DNA from: Flagellimonas aquimarina
GTDB taxonomy: Bacteria; Bacteroidota; Bacteroidia; Flavobacteriales; Flavobacteriaceae
Assembly: GCF_003149745.1 (NCBI RefSeq)
Contig: NZ_QGEG01000004.1
Coordinates: 1 to 64,000 of the forward strand
Reading direction: 5' to 3'
DNA: 64,000 bases
Part shown: one piece after another, positions 1 through 8,773 of the stretch
Position numbering within the stretch: the first letter of the stretch is position 1
Layout: every line of letters begins with the position of its first letter
Program-made: the position numbers and the translations under genes
The notes under the pieces: model-generated
Database searches by the model: none
Seen by the model: only the letters and a program-made list of their open reading frames with translations
Told to the model about the DNA's origin: nothing

Positions 1-61
1 TAAGCCCGTTTGCGCCGATGGTACTGCTATACCAAGTGGGAGAGTAGGTCGCCGCCTTCCT
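1..61 (+). rRNA. rrf: 5S ribosomal RNA, 3' part
   Basis: The opening bases match the 3' half of a Bacteroidota 5S rRNA: a CGCCGATGGTACTGC segment, then GGGAGAGTAGGTCGCCGCC close to the 3' end. The 5' half lies outside the window, so the rest of an rRNA operon should lie just upstream. The exact 3' end is uncertain by a few bases. A strong intrinsic terminator follows at once, as expected at the end of an rRNA operon. Confidence 0.9.
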
Positions 62-64
62 TGA

Positions 65-97
65 ACGCCCTTTACAAACGTAAAGGGCGTTTTTTTG
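65..97 (+). terminator. Intrinsic terminator of the rRNA operon
   Basis: A perfect 11-bp stem (65-75 with 80-90) closes a 4-base AAAC loop and is followed by a run of seven T residues. It sits directly behind the 5S rRNA, so it should end the rRNA transcript. Confidence 0.92.
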
Positions 98-181
98 TTT
101 TTAGCTTTTTTCTTCTTTTCTTCTATATCTAAACGGTTTTCTAAAAATTGATATATTTAGAAAAACAACAACACCAACTTA

Positions 182-1495
182 ATGAGCAACGATCCACAGA
201 ACAAAAAGTTCAAGCAGTGGCTTGATATTCTACAGCAAGAAAGTTGGCAGCTAGAGTTAATTATTTCTGGTTTTGCCATTTATGGATTGTTCATGATTAT
301 TGAACCAATAGAAATAGCAAGCGCAGAAGCCCAGAACAATGACAATATGTATCGAATATTTATGATGCAAGGCTTGTTGATCTCGTGGTATATACTTACC
401 ATAAATCTTTTAATCCATGTTGTATTAAGAGGCTTGTGGATTGGTGCAATTGGATTACGATATGTTTCTGGGGATATTGACTATGATGAATTGAATTACA
501 GCACAAAATTTAAAAATCATTTACTGAAACGGGTAGGTTCTTTTGATAATTATGTAGCCAAGCTCGAAAAATATTGCAGTATAATTTTTGCTGTTACCTT
601 CTTACTGCTTTTTTATTTACTGGGATTATTGGCATTATCATTTTTGTTTACTCTTTTAGGACTATGGATAGATAGTGAAAACACATCGTACACCATGCGT
701 TATTGGGTTGCAATACCTTTGGTGGTCGCTTTAGGGATAGGTACGGTTTTAACTTTTATCGACTTTGTCACACAAGGATGGCTAAAACGTAAAAAATGGA
801 CTAGTTGGTTTTATTATCCAATATATTGGTTGTTTAAGTACCTGACTTTATCCTTTTTATATCGACCAATTGTATACAATTTTCTGGACACCAAATTTGG
901 ACGTAGATTAAGTTTAATTTTAGTTCCCCTGTATTTGGTGTTGACCATGTTGGCAGGAACAGGGTTTAGTACTTCAAATTATTGGCATAAGGACTTGAAT
1001 TCCAATTCATTTATAGCGAATGTGGAAAATTACGATGACTCGGTGGCCAAAAACACTAGCTATGTAAGCTTGGCTTCTATACCTTCTAAAGTAATCACAG
1101 ATAAATTTTTAAGTGTTTTCATAGTATATGGCCGAACTATTGAAGATGATGTGTTCTATTTTAACAAGAAATTGAAACCAGAAGTTGACAATCGTGGATT
1201 GCACTCTACCTTTCAAACAGGTAAAATAGAATGGCAAGACCGACGAAAACTTCTTAAGGAATATATGGCTACCATAAAAGAAATGTACCGACTTAAGATA
1301 GACAGCACATCTTATGATTTTGATTTTGTTTTTACCCAAAACAATAGGGAACAAGAAGGTTTTGAAACCTTTTTGGACATTGAGCAGTTGGTAAATGGAA
1401 AACACGTGTTAGAAGTGGCCAGAAAAGACCATCTAGAAGATAGCGTTTATTATCGTAGGATTATTAGAATACCATTTTGGTATTATCCTAAGTAA
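182..1495 (+). CDS. Uncharacterised multi-pass membrane protein
   Basis: The family is not recognised. The 437-residue product has about six hydrophobic segments in its first 265 residues (near 23-45, 62-85, 133-160, 172-196, 210-235 and 243-263). A hydrophilic C-terminal part of about 170 residues without hydrophobic runs follows. Acidic and tyrosine-rich stretches are common in the tail, and no catalytic motif was seen. It starts with ATG after an AT-rich leader and stands alone between the rRNA operon and the amidohydrolase pair. Location in the inner membrane is inferred from the segments only. Confidence 0.85.
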   Translation: MSNDPQNKKFKQWLDILQQESWQLELIISGFAIYGLFMIIEPIEIASAEAQNNDNMYRIFMMQGLLISWYILTINLLIHVVLRGLWIGAIGLRYVSGDIDYDELNYSTKFKNHLLKRVGSFDNYVAKLEKYCSIIFAVTFLLLFYLLGLLALSFLFTLLGLWIDSENTSYTMRYWVAIPLVVALGIGTVLTFIDFVTQGWLKRKKWTSWFYYPIYWLFKYLTLSFLYRPIVYNFLDTKFGRRLSLILVPLYLVLTMLAGTGFSTSNYWHKDLNSNSFIANVENYDDSVAKNTSYVSLASIPSKVITDKFLSVFIVYGRTIEDDVFYFNKKLKPEVDNRGLHSTFQTGKIEWQDRRKLLKEYMATIKEMYRLKIDSTSYDFDFVFTQNNREQEGFETFLDIEQLVNGKHVLEVARKDHLEDSVYYRRIIRIPFWYYPK

Positions 1496-1568
1496 ACCAA
1501 AACAATTATCAATAATTTAAAAGCTGAACATAGCGCAATATGTTTAACTTAGAACAAACAATTTATCC

Positions 1569-2903
1569 ATGAGAGCATATTTAGTCTTCTTTTTAATTTC
1601 ATTTAGTCTTACTGTGAATGCCCAGCAAGGTAAAATAAAAGCTCTGGTTGGCGGGACACTTATTGATGGTTTCGGTTCTGACCCCATAAAAAATAGTGTC
1701 ATTTTAATAGAAGGCGATCGAATAAAAGCGGTTGGTACAATAGAAACGTTACCTGTTCCTGCTAATGCAGAAGTTATATCAACAGAGGGTATGAGTGTAT
1801 TGCCTGGTCTTTGGGACATGCATGTGCATACCATGATCAATGGACATGCAGATTATACATATTGGGATAAAACATATCCACCCTTATTTAAGGATGTTAT
1901 CATGCCTTCTTCTGCTCACCAATTACTAATGGCAGGAGTAACAAGCGCCAGGGATTTAGGAGCACCTTTAGAAGAGAGTATTGCTGTAAGGGATGCCATA
2001 AACAATGGTGAAATTCCAGGAGCAACACTTTATGTTTCTGGACCATTTATTCAAAAAAAGCCGTATCCAGGAACTGAGGATTTTAGATGGGGTGTTAACG
2101 GCCCTGAAGATGGAAGAAGAAAAATAAAAAAATTGGCCAAAGCCGGAGTGGATGTCATTAAATTGATTGATCAAGATCAAATGACTATGGAAGAACTGCG
2201 CGCCGTTGTGGATGAAGCCCATAATAACAATTTAAAAGTGGTCGCCCATGGACATCGACCTGAAGAAATTAGAAGAGGATTAACTGTAGGTGCAGATTGC
2301 TTTGAACATACAGGCCTTTCGTCTTCTCCGCGGTACCCAGATGACGTTATGACCATGATCAAGGAACGCACGGCGGATATGAGTCAAGGTCCATTGTTTT
2401 GGTGTCCAACGGTTGAGGGTTTATACAACTATGAATATGTTCGTGACAATCGTGAAAAACTAGATAATGATTCATGGCACAGAGGGTTACCAGATACCGT
2501 CATAACGGACATAAAAAACAGTATAGCGCACCCTGACAGACTTCCTTATTTTCAACTAACACCATCAAGAAAGCCAACCTTAAAAACTAAAATTCAACAG
2601 TTATTGGATGCAGGTGTTGTTTTGTTAGTTGGAACAGATAGTGGTATACCTATGAAATTCCACAGTCAATCTACCTGGAATGAGTTGGATGTATGGGTGA
2701 ATGAGTTTGGTATTGATCCTATGTATGCAATTCGTGGAGCAACATATTGGCCAGCACTTTGGATGGGCGTTGCCGATGAAGTGGGAACTGTTACCCCAGG
2801 CAAATATGCGGATATCATTGCAGTAAAAGGAGATGTGTTGCGCTATATAAGCTTGCTTCAAGATGTTGATATGATCATAAAACATGGTAAGCAATACAAA
2901 TAA
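1569..2903 (+). CDS. Exported metal-dependent amidohydrolase (copy 1)
   Basis: Amidohydrolase-superfamily enzyme of the imidazolonepropionase/prolidase-like group, 444 residues. A signal peptide covers about residues 1-19 (cut near NAQ), so it acts in the periplasm or is surface-bound. Binuclear metal ligands are visible: HxH at H85/H87 in DMHVHT, a probable carboxylated lysine K198 (VDVIKLI), H227 and H247, and the catalytic aspartate D357 in GTDSG. The composite beta-sandwich flanks both ends of the chain. The substrate is unknown; relatives cleave cyclic amides or X-Pro-type dipeptides. The next gene is a close tandem copy 41 bp downstream, so the two are probably co-transcribed. Confidence 0.9.
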   Translation: MRAYLVFFLISFSLTVNAQQGKIKALVGGTLIDGFGSDPIKNSVILIEGDRIKAVGTIETLPVPANAEVISTEGMSVLPGLWDMHVHTMINGHADYTYWDKTYPPLFKDVIMPSSAHQLLMAGVTSARDLGAPLEESIAVRDAINNGEIPGATLYVSGPFIQKKPYPGTEDFRWGVNGPEDGRRKIKKLAKAGVDVIKLIDQDQMTMEELRAVVDEAHNNNLKVVAHGHRPEEIRRGLTVGADCFEHTGLSSSPRYPDDVMTMIKERTADMSQGPLFWCPTVEGLYNYEYVRDNREKLDNDSWHRGLPDTVITDIKNSIAHPDRLPYFQLTPSRKPTLKTKIQQLLDAGVVLLVGTDSGIPMKFHSQSTWNELDVWVNEFGIDPMYAIRGATYWPALWMGVADEVGTVTPGKYADIIAVKGDVLRYISLLQDVDMIIKHGKQYK

Positions 2904-2944
2904 GAGATATAGTTGAACAATTCTTTTTAATTTAAAATACCACC

Positions 2945-4282
2945 ATGATTGACCGAATACCATCTATTGTATTCATACTTTTTTCTTTAATCCTTACTGC
3001 ACAAGAAAACAATCTTAAAGCCCTAGTTGGAGGAACACTGATCGATGGTTTTGGATCAGATCCAATTAAAAACAGTGTTATTATAATTGAGGGAGAAAAA
3101 ATAATTTCAGTTGGAAACGTAGAAAATACGATTATACCTAGTAACGCGGAGATTATTTCTACAGAGGGAATGTCAGTTTTACCGGGTCTTTGGGATATGC
3201 ACGTTCACACAAAATTAGTAGGTCATTCTGATTACGGGTATTGGGACAAAGTATATCAACCCCTTTGGAAAGATGTAATTATGCCTGCATCCGCGCATCA
3301 ACTCTTAATGGCAGGAGTTACCAGCGCCAGAGATTTAGGTGCTCCTTTGGAAGCGAGTATTGCTGTACGTGATGCTGTTAACAATGGAGATATACCAGGC
3401 GCAACGTTGTATGTTTCTGGACCCTTTATTCAACATAGGCCATATCCTGGAACAGAAAATTCCAGATGGGGGGTAGATAGTCCCGAGGATGGTAGAAGAA
3501 AGGTGAAAAAATTGGCTACTGCAGGAGTAGACGTCATCAAGTTGATTGATCATGATCAAATGACCATGGATGAGCTAAGAGCTGTGGTAGATGAAGCCCA
3601 TAAGAATAATTTAAAAGTTGTTGCCCATAGTCATAGACCTGAAGAAATTAGAAGAGGATTAGAGGTAGGCGTGGATTGTTTTGAACATACGGGATTGTCG
3701 TCTGCGCCCAGATATCCAGATGATGTTATGACCATGATAAAGGAGCGCACGGCGGATATGAGTCAAGGACCTTTGTTTTGGTGCCCAACAGTTGAAGTAC
3801 TATATAATTTCGAATACAATAGGGATAACTTGGAGTTTATTGATGATGATTCATGGCATTTGGGATTACCAGATAGCGTTATAGTGGACATTAAGAATAG
3901 CATTCAACACCCAGATAGGCTTCCTTATTTTCAATTGATGCCTTCAAGAAAACCAACATTGGAAACCAAAATCAACCAATTGTTGGATGCAGGAGTGGTT
4001 TTGATGATTGGCACTGATAGCGGTATCCCAATGAAGTTCCACAGCCAATCTACGTGGCATGAGCTTGATGTTTGGGTGAATGAATTTGGCATTGACCCAA
4101 TGTATGCGATTCGCGGAGCAACGTATTGGCCTGCACTTTGGATGGGGGTTGCTGATGAAGTTGGAACTGTTACTCCGGGGAAATATGCAGATATCATTGC
4201 TGTAAAAGGGGATGTCTTAAGGTATATTAGTTTGCTTCAAGATGTGGATATGGTTATTAAGCATGGTAAACGTTACAAATAG
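2945..4282 (+). CDS. Exported metal-dependent amidohydrolase (copy 2)
   Basis: Tandem paralogue of the preceding gene, 445 residues with the same domain order. It has a signal peptide (1-19) and the metal and catalytic residues H86, H88, K199, H228, H248 and D358, all kept. The last 70 or so residues differ from copy 1 at only a few sites, while the signal peptide and the segment near residue 285-310 differ more. Both copies therefore look functional, and the pair arose by local duplication. A difference beside the metal site (AHSHR here, AHGHR in copy 1) might tune specificity. The next gene starts 3 bp after the stop, so read-through into it is likely. Confidence 0.9.
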   Translation: MIDRIPSIVFILFSLILTAQENNLKALVGGTLIDGFGSDPIKNSVIIIEGEKIISVGNVENTIIPSNAEIISTEGMSVLPGLWDMHVHTKLVGHSDYGYWDKVYQPLWKDVIMPASAHQLLMAGVTSARDLGAPLEASIAVRDAVNNGDIPGATLYVSGPFIQHRPYPGTENSRWGVDSPEDGRRKVKKLATAGVDVIKLIDHDQMTMDELRAVVDEAHKNNLKVVAHSHRPEEIRRGLEVGVDCFEHTGLSSAPRYPDDVMTMIKERTADMSQGPLFWCPTVEVLYNFEYNRDNLEFIDDDSWHLGLPDSVIVDIKNSIQHPDRLPYFQLMPSRKPTLETKINQLLDAGVVLMIGTDSGIPMKFHSQSTWHELDVWVNEFGIDPMYAIRGATYWPALWMGVADEVGTVTPGKYADIIAVKGDVLRYISLLQDVDMVIKHGKRYK

Positions 4283-4285
4283 ATT

Positions 4286-4927
4286 TTGTTGACTTCTGAC
4301 CCCAAATCTGTTTTATTGGAAGAAAAATGGAATGCGTATTCGCATGCCATAGGTATTGTACTTTCCGTTTTGGGAATGATCTTTTTCTTTCAGAAAGATA
4401 TGACGAAAGAACCGCTGCTCTTTAGAAGCATTTTGGTTTATTGTATATCGCTGATTCTTCTTTTTACTGCTTCAACAGTTTATCACGCCGTGCAGAATCC
4501 AAAACTTAAAAAGAAACTTAGAGCATTAGACCATATAAGCATATATTATTTGATTGCGGGAACTTATACACCGGTTTGTTTCACTGTTCTTTCCGATTCA
4601 AAAGGATGGTTACTCTTTTATCTTGTATGGGGAATAGCGCTCTTTGGAACTGTTTTGAAATTGTTTTTTACGGGTAAATTTGAAGTTTTTTCGTTGGTGC
4701 TTTATGGAATAATGGGATGGTTAATTGTGATAGATGTTTCGTTCTTAGTAGAAAACATGTCCAGCAATGGGTTACTGTTTCTTGGATTAGGAGGTGCTTT
4801 TTATACTATTGGAATCCTGTTTTATGCCCTTAAAAAAATACCATATAATCACTTGATTTGGCATTTTTTTGTGTTAGGAGGGGCAATTTGTCATTGGGTT
4901 ATGATTCAAAAAGAAATATTCACTTGA
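4286..4927 (+). CDS. Hemolysin III / PAQR-family membrane protein
   Basis: A 213-residue, seven-helix membrane protein of the hemolysin III (YqfA, PAQR) family. Family marks seen: an N-terminal EEKWNAYSHAIGI segment, S-x-x-YH in the second helix region (ASTVYHAV), D-H in LDHISIYYLIAGTYTP, and two histidines in the last helices (HLIWHFF and CHW). These histidines and the aspartate form the zinc site of PAQR proteins. The start is a TTG three bases after the amidohydrolase stop, because no ATG precedes the conserved N-terminus. The hemolysin name is historical; a role in membrane lipid homeostasis is more likely. Confidence 0.85.
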   Translation: MLTSDPKSVLLEEKWNAYSHAIGIVLSVLGMIFFFQKDMTKEPLLFRSILVYCISLILLFTASTVYHAVQNPKLKKKLRALDHISIYYLIAGTYTPVCFTVLSDSKGWLLFYLVWGIALFGTVLKLFFTGKFEVFSLVLYGIMGWLIVIDVSFLVENMSSNGLLFLGLGGAFYTIGILFYALKKIPYNHLIWHFFVLGGAICHWVMIQKEIFT

Positions 4928-4970
4928 ATGTATGCCAATATTAAAAGTTAATAGGAAAATGATAAGGGAC

Positions 4971-5660
4971 TTATACCAGATATGCAATCCCAATACCTAG
5001 AATAATCACCACAAGTTTGCGCAGGTTAAATGAGTGTCCTTGAGAGCTTTCAAACAGAATTACTGTAGAAATATGAAGAAATACACCAATGGCCAACGAG
5101 GTCATTAAATATCCATTGTTTTCCATCCATGCAGATTGTGTTGCTATATAACTTCCTAAGGGAGTCATAATAGAAAAGACGGCAATAAATAAAATTATTA
5201 AACCTCTCTTCATTTTTGAATTCACCAAAAAGATACTCAGAATAATTGCTACGGGAATTTTATGGATGACAATTCCATATAAAATGGAATTGTTACCATC
5301 AATAGGAACACCTTCAATAAGGGCATGCAATGCCAAACTTAGAAACAGGAACAAGGGAAACTTGTTTTCTTGCAGATCAACATGCATATGGCCATGCTCG
5401 GCCCCCTTAGAAAAGAACTCTAAAAAAACCTGAAGTAATATACCCGCCAGAATCAGCAAAGCAATGGTCTTTGGGCTATGACCTTCATAAACCTCGGGCA
5501 GTAACTCAAAAAAAGTCAATGCCAGTAAGAATGCACCACTAAAAGCCAATAAAAGCTTTATGTTTTTTTTGTCTTTGGGTCTTGCTATCCATACAAAAGC
5601 AAAACTTGCCCAAACGGCCAATATGGGAACTGCGAAAATCATAAAAAAGGGAAAATTCAT
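4971..5660 (-). CDS. ZIP-family metal transporter
   Basis: A 229-residue integral membrane protein of the ZIP (ZupT-like) family, which imports zinc or other divalent cations across the inner membrane. About seven or eight hydrophobic segments are visible. The helix IV/V signature that forms the binuclear metal centre is present as HALIEGVPI followed by HKIPVAI. A short histidine-rich cytoplasmic loop (EHGHMHVD) lies before it, as in many ZIP proteins. It is convergent with the PAQR gene and divergent from the RNA methyltransferase gene, 56 bp away. The exact metal cannot be told from sequence. Confidence 0.88.
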   Translation of the reverse strand: MNFPFFMIFAVPILAVWASFAFVWIARPKDKKNIKLLLAFSGAFLLALTFFELLPEVYEGHSPKTIALLILAGILLQVFLEFFSKGAEHGHMHVDLQENKFPLFLFLSLALHALIEGVPIDGNNSILYGIVIHKIPVAIILSIFLVNSKMKRGLIILFIAVFSIMTPLGSYIATQSAWMENNGYLMTSLAIGVFLHISTVILFESSQGHSFNLRKLVVIILGIGIAYLV

Positions 5661-5716
5661 TAGCTGGGTTGAAGGGATAAAAATAGCCTATTTTTACCGA
5701 AAGTTTTTTATTAAGG

Positions 5717-6883
5717 ATGGCAGAAAATTTTAGAATGTTGGCCAAGACCTTGTATGGTTTTGAACCTATTTTGGCCAAGGAGTTGAGAAACCTTGGCGCA
5801 GGAAATGTTGAGGAAGGTGTGAGAAACGTTTCTTTTGATGGTGATATTGGGTTTTTATATAAGGCAAACCTTTGTTTGAGAACCGCTTTAAAAATTATGA
5901 AGCCGATGGAGCGGTTTAAGGTGTTCAATGAAAAGGAACTATATGATAACGTATATGCCATTGATTGGCCCGACTATTTTGACCATGATAAAACCTTTGC
6001 CATTGATACCATAATGAATTCGGAGGTATTCAATAATTCAATGTATGTTTCCCAAAAAGCCAAAGATGCATTGGTGGATAAGTTTAGGGCTGTTAAAAGA
6101 CAACGCCCTAATGTAAGTACACAAGATCCAGATATACGTATCAATATTCATTTGTATAAGAACACCTGCACAATTTCTTTGGACAGTTCTGGAAATTCAT
6201 TGCACCAACGCGGTTATCGCATTTCAACCAATATTGCTCCGATCAATGAAGTATTGGCTGCAGGCTTGTTGCTTTTAAGCGGTTGGGACGGGCAACTGGA
6301 TTTTTTGGATCCTATGTGCGGGAGCGGTACTTTTTTAATTGAAGCAGGTATGATCGCTTGTAACATCCCGGCTAACATCAACAGGGAATCATATGCATTT
6401 ATGCAATGGAATGATTATGATGCTGAACTTCATGAGAAAATTGTAACGGCAAGTTTAAACAAGACTAGAGAATTTCATCATAAGATCATTGGATATGATA
6501 AAGCTCCTTCGGCAACCAGAAAAGCACAGGAAAATGTTGATAACGCCAACCTTTCTGAATACATCACTATAGAAAGAAAAGATTTTTTCAGAACGGAAAA
6601 GCCTGTAGACGGAAAATTGCACATGGTTTTTAATCCACCTTATGGAGAAAGGCTTCAAATAGATGTTGAAGATTTTTACGGTAAGATTGGAGACACGCTA
6701 AAACAAAATTACCCAGGTACAAATGCTTGGTTAATTACATCAAATTTAGAAGCGCTAAAGTATGTGGGTCTTAGACCTTCACGAAAAATAAAGGCTTTCA
6801 ATGGAAAATTGGAATCTAGATTGGTGAAATACGAAATGTACGAAGGGAGTAAGAAAGCAAAACATAAAACAGATACAATATGA
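5717..6883 (+). CDS. THUMP-domain class I RNA methyltransferase
   Basis: SAM-dependent rRNA N2-guanine methyltransferase of the RlmL N-terminal/YpsC type, 388 residues. A ferredoxin-like plus THUMP RNA-binding region occupies about 1-165. The Rossmann methyltransferase domain follows, with motif I DPMCGSGTF at 198-206 and catalytic NPPY at 306-309, the signature of N-methylation of a base amino group. A -7-like box TATTTTTA at 5689-5696 lies 20 bp ahead of the ATG. The next gene overlaps by 4 bp (ATGA). The target is inferred to be 23S rRNA. Confidence 0.9.
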   Translation: MAENFRMLAKTLYGFEPILAKELRNLGAGNVEEGVRNVSFDGDIGFLYKANLCLRTALKIMKPMERFKVFNEKELYDNVYAIDWPDYFDHDKTFAIDTIMNSEVFNNSMYVSQKAKDALVDKFRAVKRQRPNVSTQDPDIRINIHLYKNTCTISLDSSGNSLHQRGYRISTNIAPINEVLAAGLLLLSGWDGQLDFLDPMCGSGTFLIEAGMIACNIPANINRESYAFMQWNDYDAELHEKIVTASLNKTREFHHKIIGYDKAPSATRKAQENVDNANLSEYITIERKDFFRTEKPVDGKLHMVFNPPYGERLQIDVEDFYGKIGDTLKQNYPGTNAWLITSNLEALKYVGLRPSRKIKAFNGKLESRLVKYEMYEGSKKAKHKTDTI

Positions 6884-7110
6884 GGCCAAAACATAAAGCA
6901 TTGTTGTTCAATTTTATCGCCTTTGTGGTATTGTTTTTAATAGCTCGTTTAGTTTTGGGGTACTATTTGCCCATAAACCCAATTTTTTTGGCAGTTACCT
7001 CTGCTATCATCGCCAATGTGTTGGCTCCTAAGTTTGGTGCTATTCAAACAGATGATGGGGAGAAAGTATTGATGAAATGGATTTTCATTAAAGGAATGAG
7101 AGAAATATGA
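6880..7110 (+). CDS. Small two-helix membrane protein
   Basis: A 76-residue protein with two hydrophobic stretches (about 8-28 and 32-50), then a short charged tail. The family is not recognised; similar short proteins sit behind this methyltransferase in related genomes as far as I recall. Its ATG overlaps the methyltransferase stop (ATGA), so translational coupling is likely. It ends 8 bp before a convergent gene. No functional motif is visible. Confidence 0.7.
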   Translation: MRPKHKALLFNFIAFVVLFLIARLVLGYYLPINPIFLAVTSAIIANVLAPKFGAIQTDDGEKVLMKWIFIKGMREI

Positions 7111-7118
7111 TTTTCTTC

Positions 7119-7466
7119 TTATTTATCTGACCAGACTGCAAGTTCGTTTCCTGAGGGGTCCAGAAAATGAAATCTACGTCCTCCCGGAAATGAAAAAATG
7201 TCTTTGGAGATTGCTCCCCCATTTTTTTCAATTCGGCTTTTTATGATATCAAGATTTTCATGATACAATACTATAAGTGCTCCATTGACTATTTCGTCTC
7301 CAGTTGTTTCAAAACCTCCTTCAATACCACTTTCTTCAAACGCTATATAAGTTGGGCCATAATCCGTAAATACCCAGCCAAAGGATTCGCTATAAAACTC
7401 TTTCGTTTTTTCTAAATCTTTTGTCTTGAATTCAACATAGTTGATGTGGTTATTTTTTATACCCAT
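7119..7466 (-). CDS. VOC-family (glyoxalase/bleomycin-resistance) protein
   Basis: A 115-residue single VOC module pair (beta-alpha-beta-beta-beta twice). The N-terminal NYVEFKTKDLEKTKEFY segment and the C-terminal FHFLDPSGNELAVW segment are typical of the family. Many VOC proteins bind a divalent metal through His/Glu; here H9 or nearby and E109 in GNELAVW are possible ligands. The substrate is unknown. It lies 14 bp downstream of the DUF6048 gene on the same strand and may share its transcript. Confidence 0.82.
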   Translation of the reverse strand: MGIKNNHINYVEFKTKDLEKTKEFYSESFGWVFTDYGPTYIAFEESGIEGGFETTGDEIVNGALIVLYHENLDIIKSRIEKNGGAISKDIFSFPGGRRFHFLDPSGNELAVWSDK

Positions 7467-7480
7467 TTTAGAAATATCTT

Positions 7481-8245
7481 TTATTCTGTTTCTGGTGATT
7501 TCTCTTTTTTCTTTTTCGCTTTTTTGTATAATGGAATAAAATAGGAGATGGAGTAGTTATAACTCACTCCAAAATTACTTCCATCTGTTACTCTGTTAAA
7601 ACCGGGAATCCAGAGATTTGGAAAACGTTCCTCTTCCTTGTTTGTAACCAAAAAGCCTAAACGAACGCTCATTCCAATATAGATGTTAGCGAAAAGTTCG
7701 GCCTTAATTCCAAAAACAAATTCTAACCAAGAAGCACTGAGGCTACTAAACTCTTCTCCTGGTTGAGCACCTGGCAGAAACTCTTCTGGGTTAAAAAACC
7801 TGTTGCTCTCAAAAATGCTGTAATCATTTAAGGTTTGACTAAAACTCGCAACAGAATACCGACCGCCAACAGTAATGGCATTGTTCATTCCAAACCAGTT
7901 TTCATAAGTGTTCAGGTCCACTCCCAGTTTAATATAACTTCCAGACGATGTATAATTGTAGAGGGGGGTATTGCTTAAGTCTTCAGTCTGTGTTTTTTCT
8001 TCATTGCCTAATTCGGCGGCCAGATAAAGTTTTTCGGTTATCCTGTAATCACCAACCAATTCAAAACCTGTATAATCCTCGTCAATAAAAGAAAATATCA
8101 GTCTGTTCAAATCGGCCCCAACACGCAAACCATATTCTTGTTTATACTCAACTGTATCCTTTTGCTGAAGATCCAAGGGTTCGCTTTGGCCTTTTGCCAA
8201 AAACGAAAATGAGACAAAAATTATACTAATGAAATATCTTAACAT
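7481..8245 (-). CDS. DUF6048-family exported protein
   Basis: A 254-residue protein with a signal peptide (about 1-19, cut after AKG). It then has alternating beta-rich stretches ending in a SYNYSISYFIPLYKK segment, which suggests a small outer-membrane barrel. The C-terminus is a lysine/glutamate tail. It matches the DUF6048 type found in Flavobacteriia. Its start overlaps the end of the upstream DUF6452 gene by 20 bp, and the two families usually occur together. Function unknown. Confidence 0.8.
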   Translation of the reverse strand: MLRYFISIIFVSFSFLAKGQSEPLDLQQKDTVEYKQEYGLRVGADLNRLIFSFIDEDYTGFELVGDYRITEKLYLAAELGNEEKTQTEDLSNTPLYNYTSSGSYIKLGVDLNTYENWFGMNNAITVGGRYSVASFSQTLNDYSIFESNRFFNPEEFLPGAQPGEEFSSLSASWLEFVFGIKAELFANIYIGMSVRLGFLVTNKEEERFPNLWIPGFNRVTDGSNFGVSYNYSISYFIPLYKKAKKKKEKSPETE

Positions 8246-8744
8246 GGATGTTATTGGAGTTTTCTATTGTGTCTTCTACCACGGTAATATTTTGAATCCA
8301 GTTACTGTCATCCGTGGTTAACCCAATGGTAAGGGTGTTGTAATTGGCCACAAAACCACAGGCTCTAGAAATGAATTGTTCACTAACGGAATAATTAAAG
8401 GATAAGGTATCTCTATTACCGGTTTCTTCCATGGTTGTTTCATCATCCGCAGAATCGGTTATTACTTCGTAGGTTGTGGATATACCATCAATTCTTAGGG
8501 GAATCAATAACGAATCTGGTGAATTTGAGCGATCGTTAAACGAATCGGTGGTTAAAATACTGTCGTTATCAATGCCCTTTATTCGTATTAAAGGAACCGA
8601 TTTGAAAACCGTTGTATCTATGGCATCATAAAAACCAATTACCAGTAGTGGGGTGTCACCATCAACACAAATGTCATCTTTTTCACAAGAAGAAACATAA
8701 ATAAGTGAGAAGGCAACAAGTAAGATGGGAAGGATTTTTTTCAT
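8226..8744 (-). CDS. DUF6452-family lipoprotein
   Basis: A 172-residue predicted lipoprotein. Its signal peptide ends in a lipobox-like VSSC at C20, followed by EKDD. The mature part is short, acidic and beta-rich and contains further cysteines (CVDGD and RACGF). It matches the DUF6452 type, which pairs with DUF6048 in flavobacteria. It is the first gene of the pair and lies 29 bp downstream of rlmD on the same strand, so transcription may continue from rlmD. Function unknown. Confidence 0.8.
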   Translation of the reverse strand: MKKILPILLVAFSLIYVSSCEKDDICVDGDTPLLVIGFYDAIDTTVFKSVPLIRIKGIDNDSILTTDSFNDRSNSPDSLLIPLRIDGISTTYEVITDSADDETTMEETGNRDTLSFNYSVSEQFISRACGFVANYNTLTIGLTTDDSNWIQNITVVEDTIENSNNIHVKIFH

Positions 8745-8773
8745 TCTAGAGTAAAAACAAATTTTATCAAAAA

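Noticed and set aside
4286-4927. Hemolysin III read as a toxin
   Set aside because: The PAQR fold and metal site point to a membrane homeostasis protein; the hemolysin name is historical.
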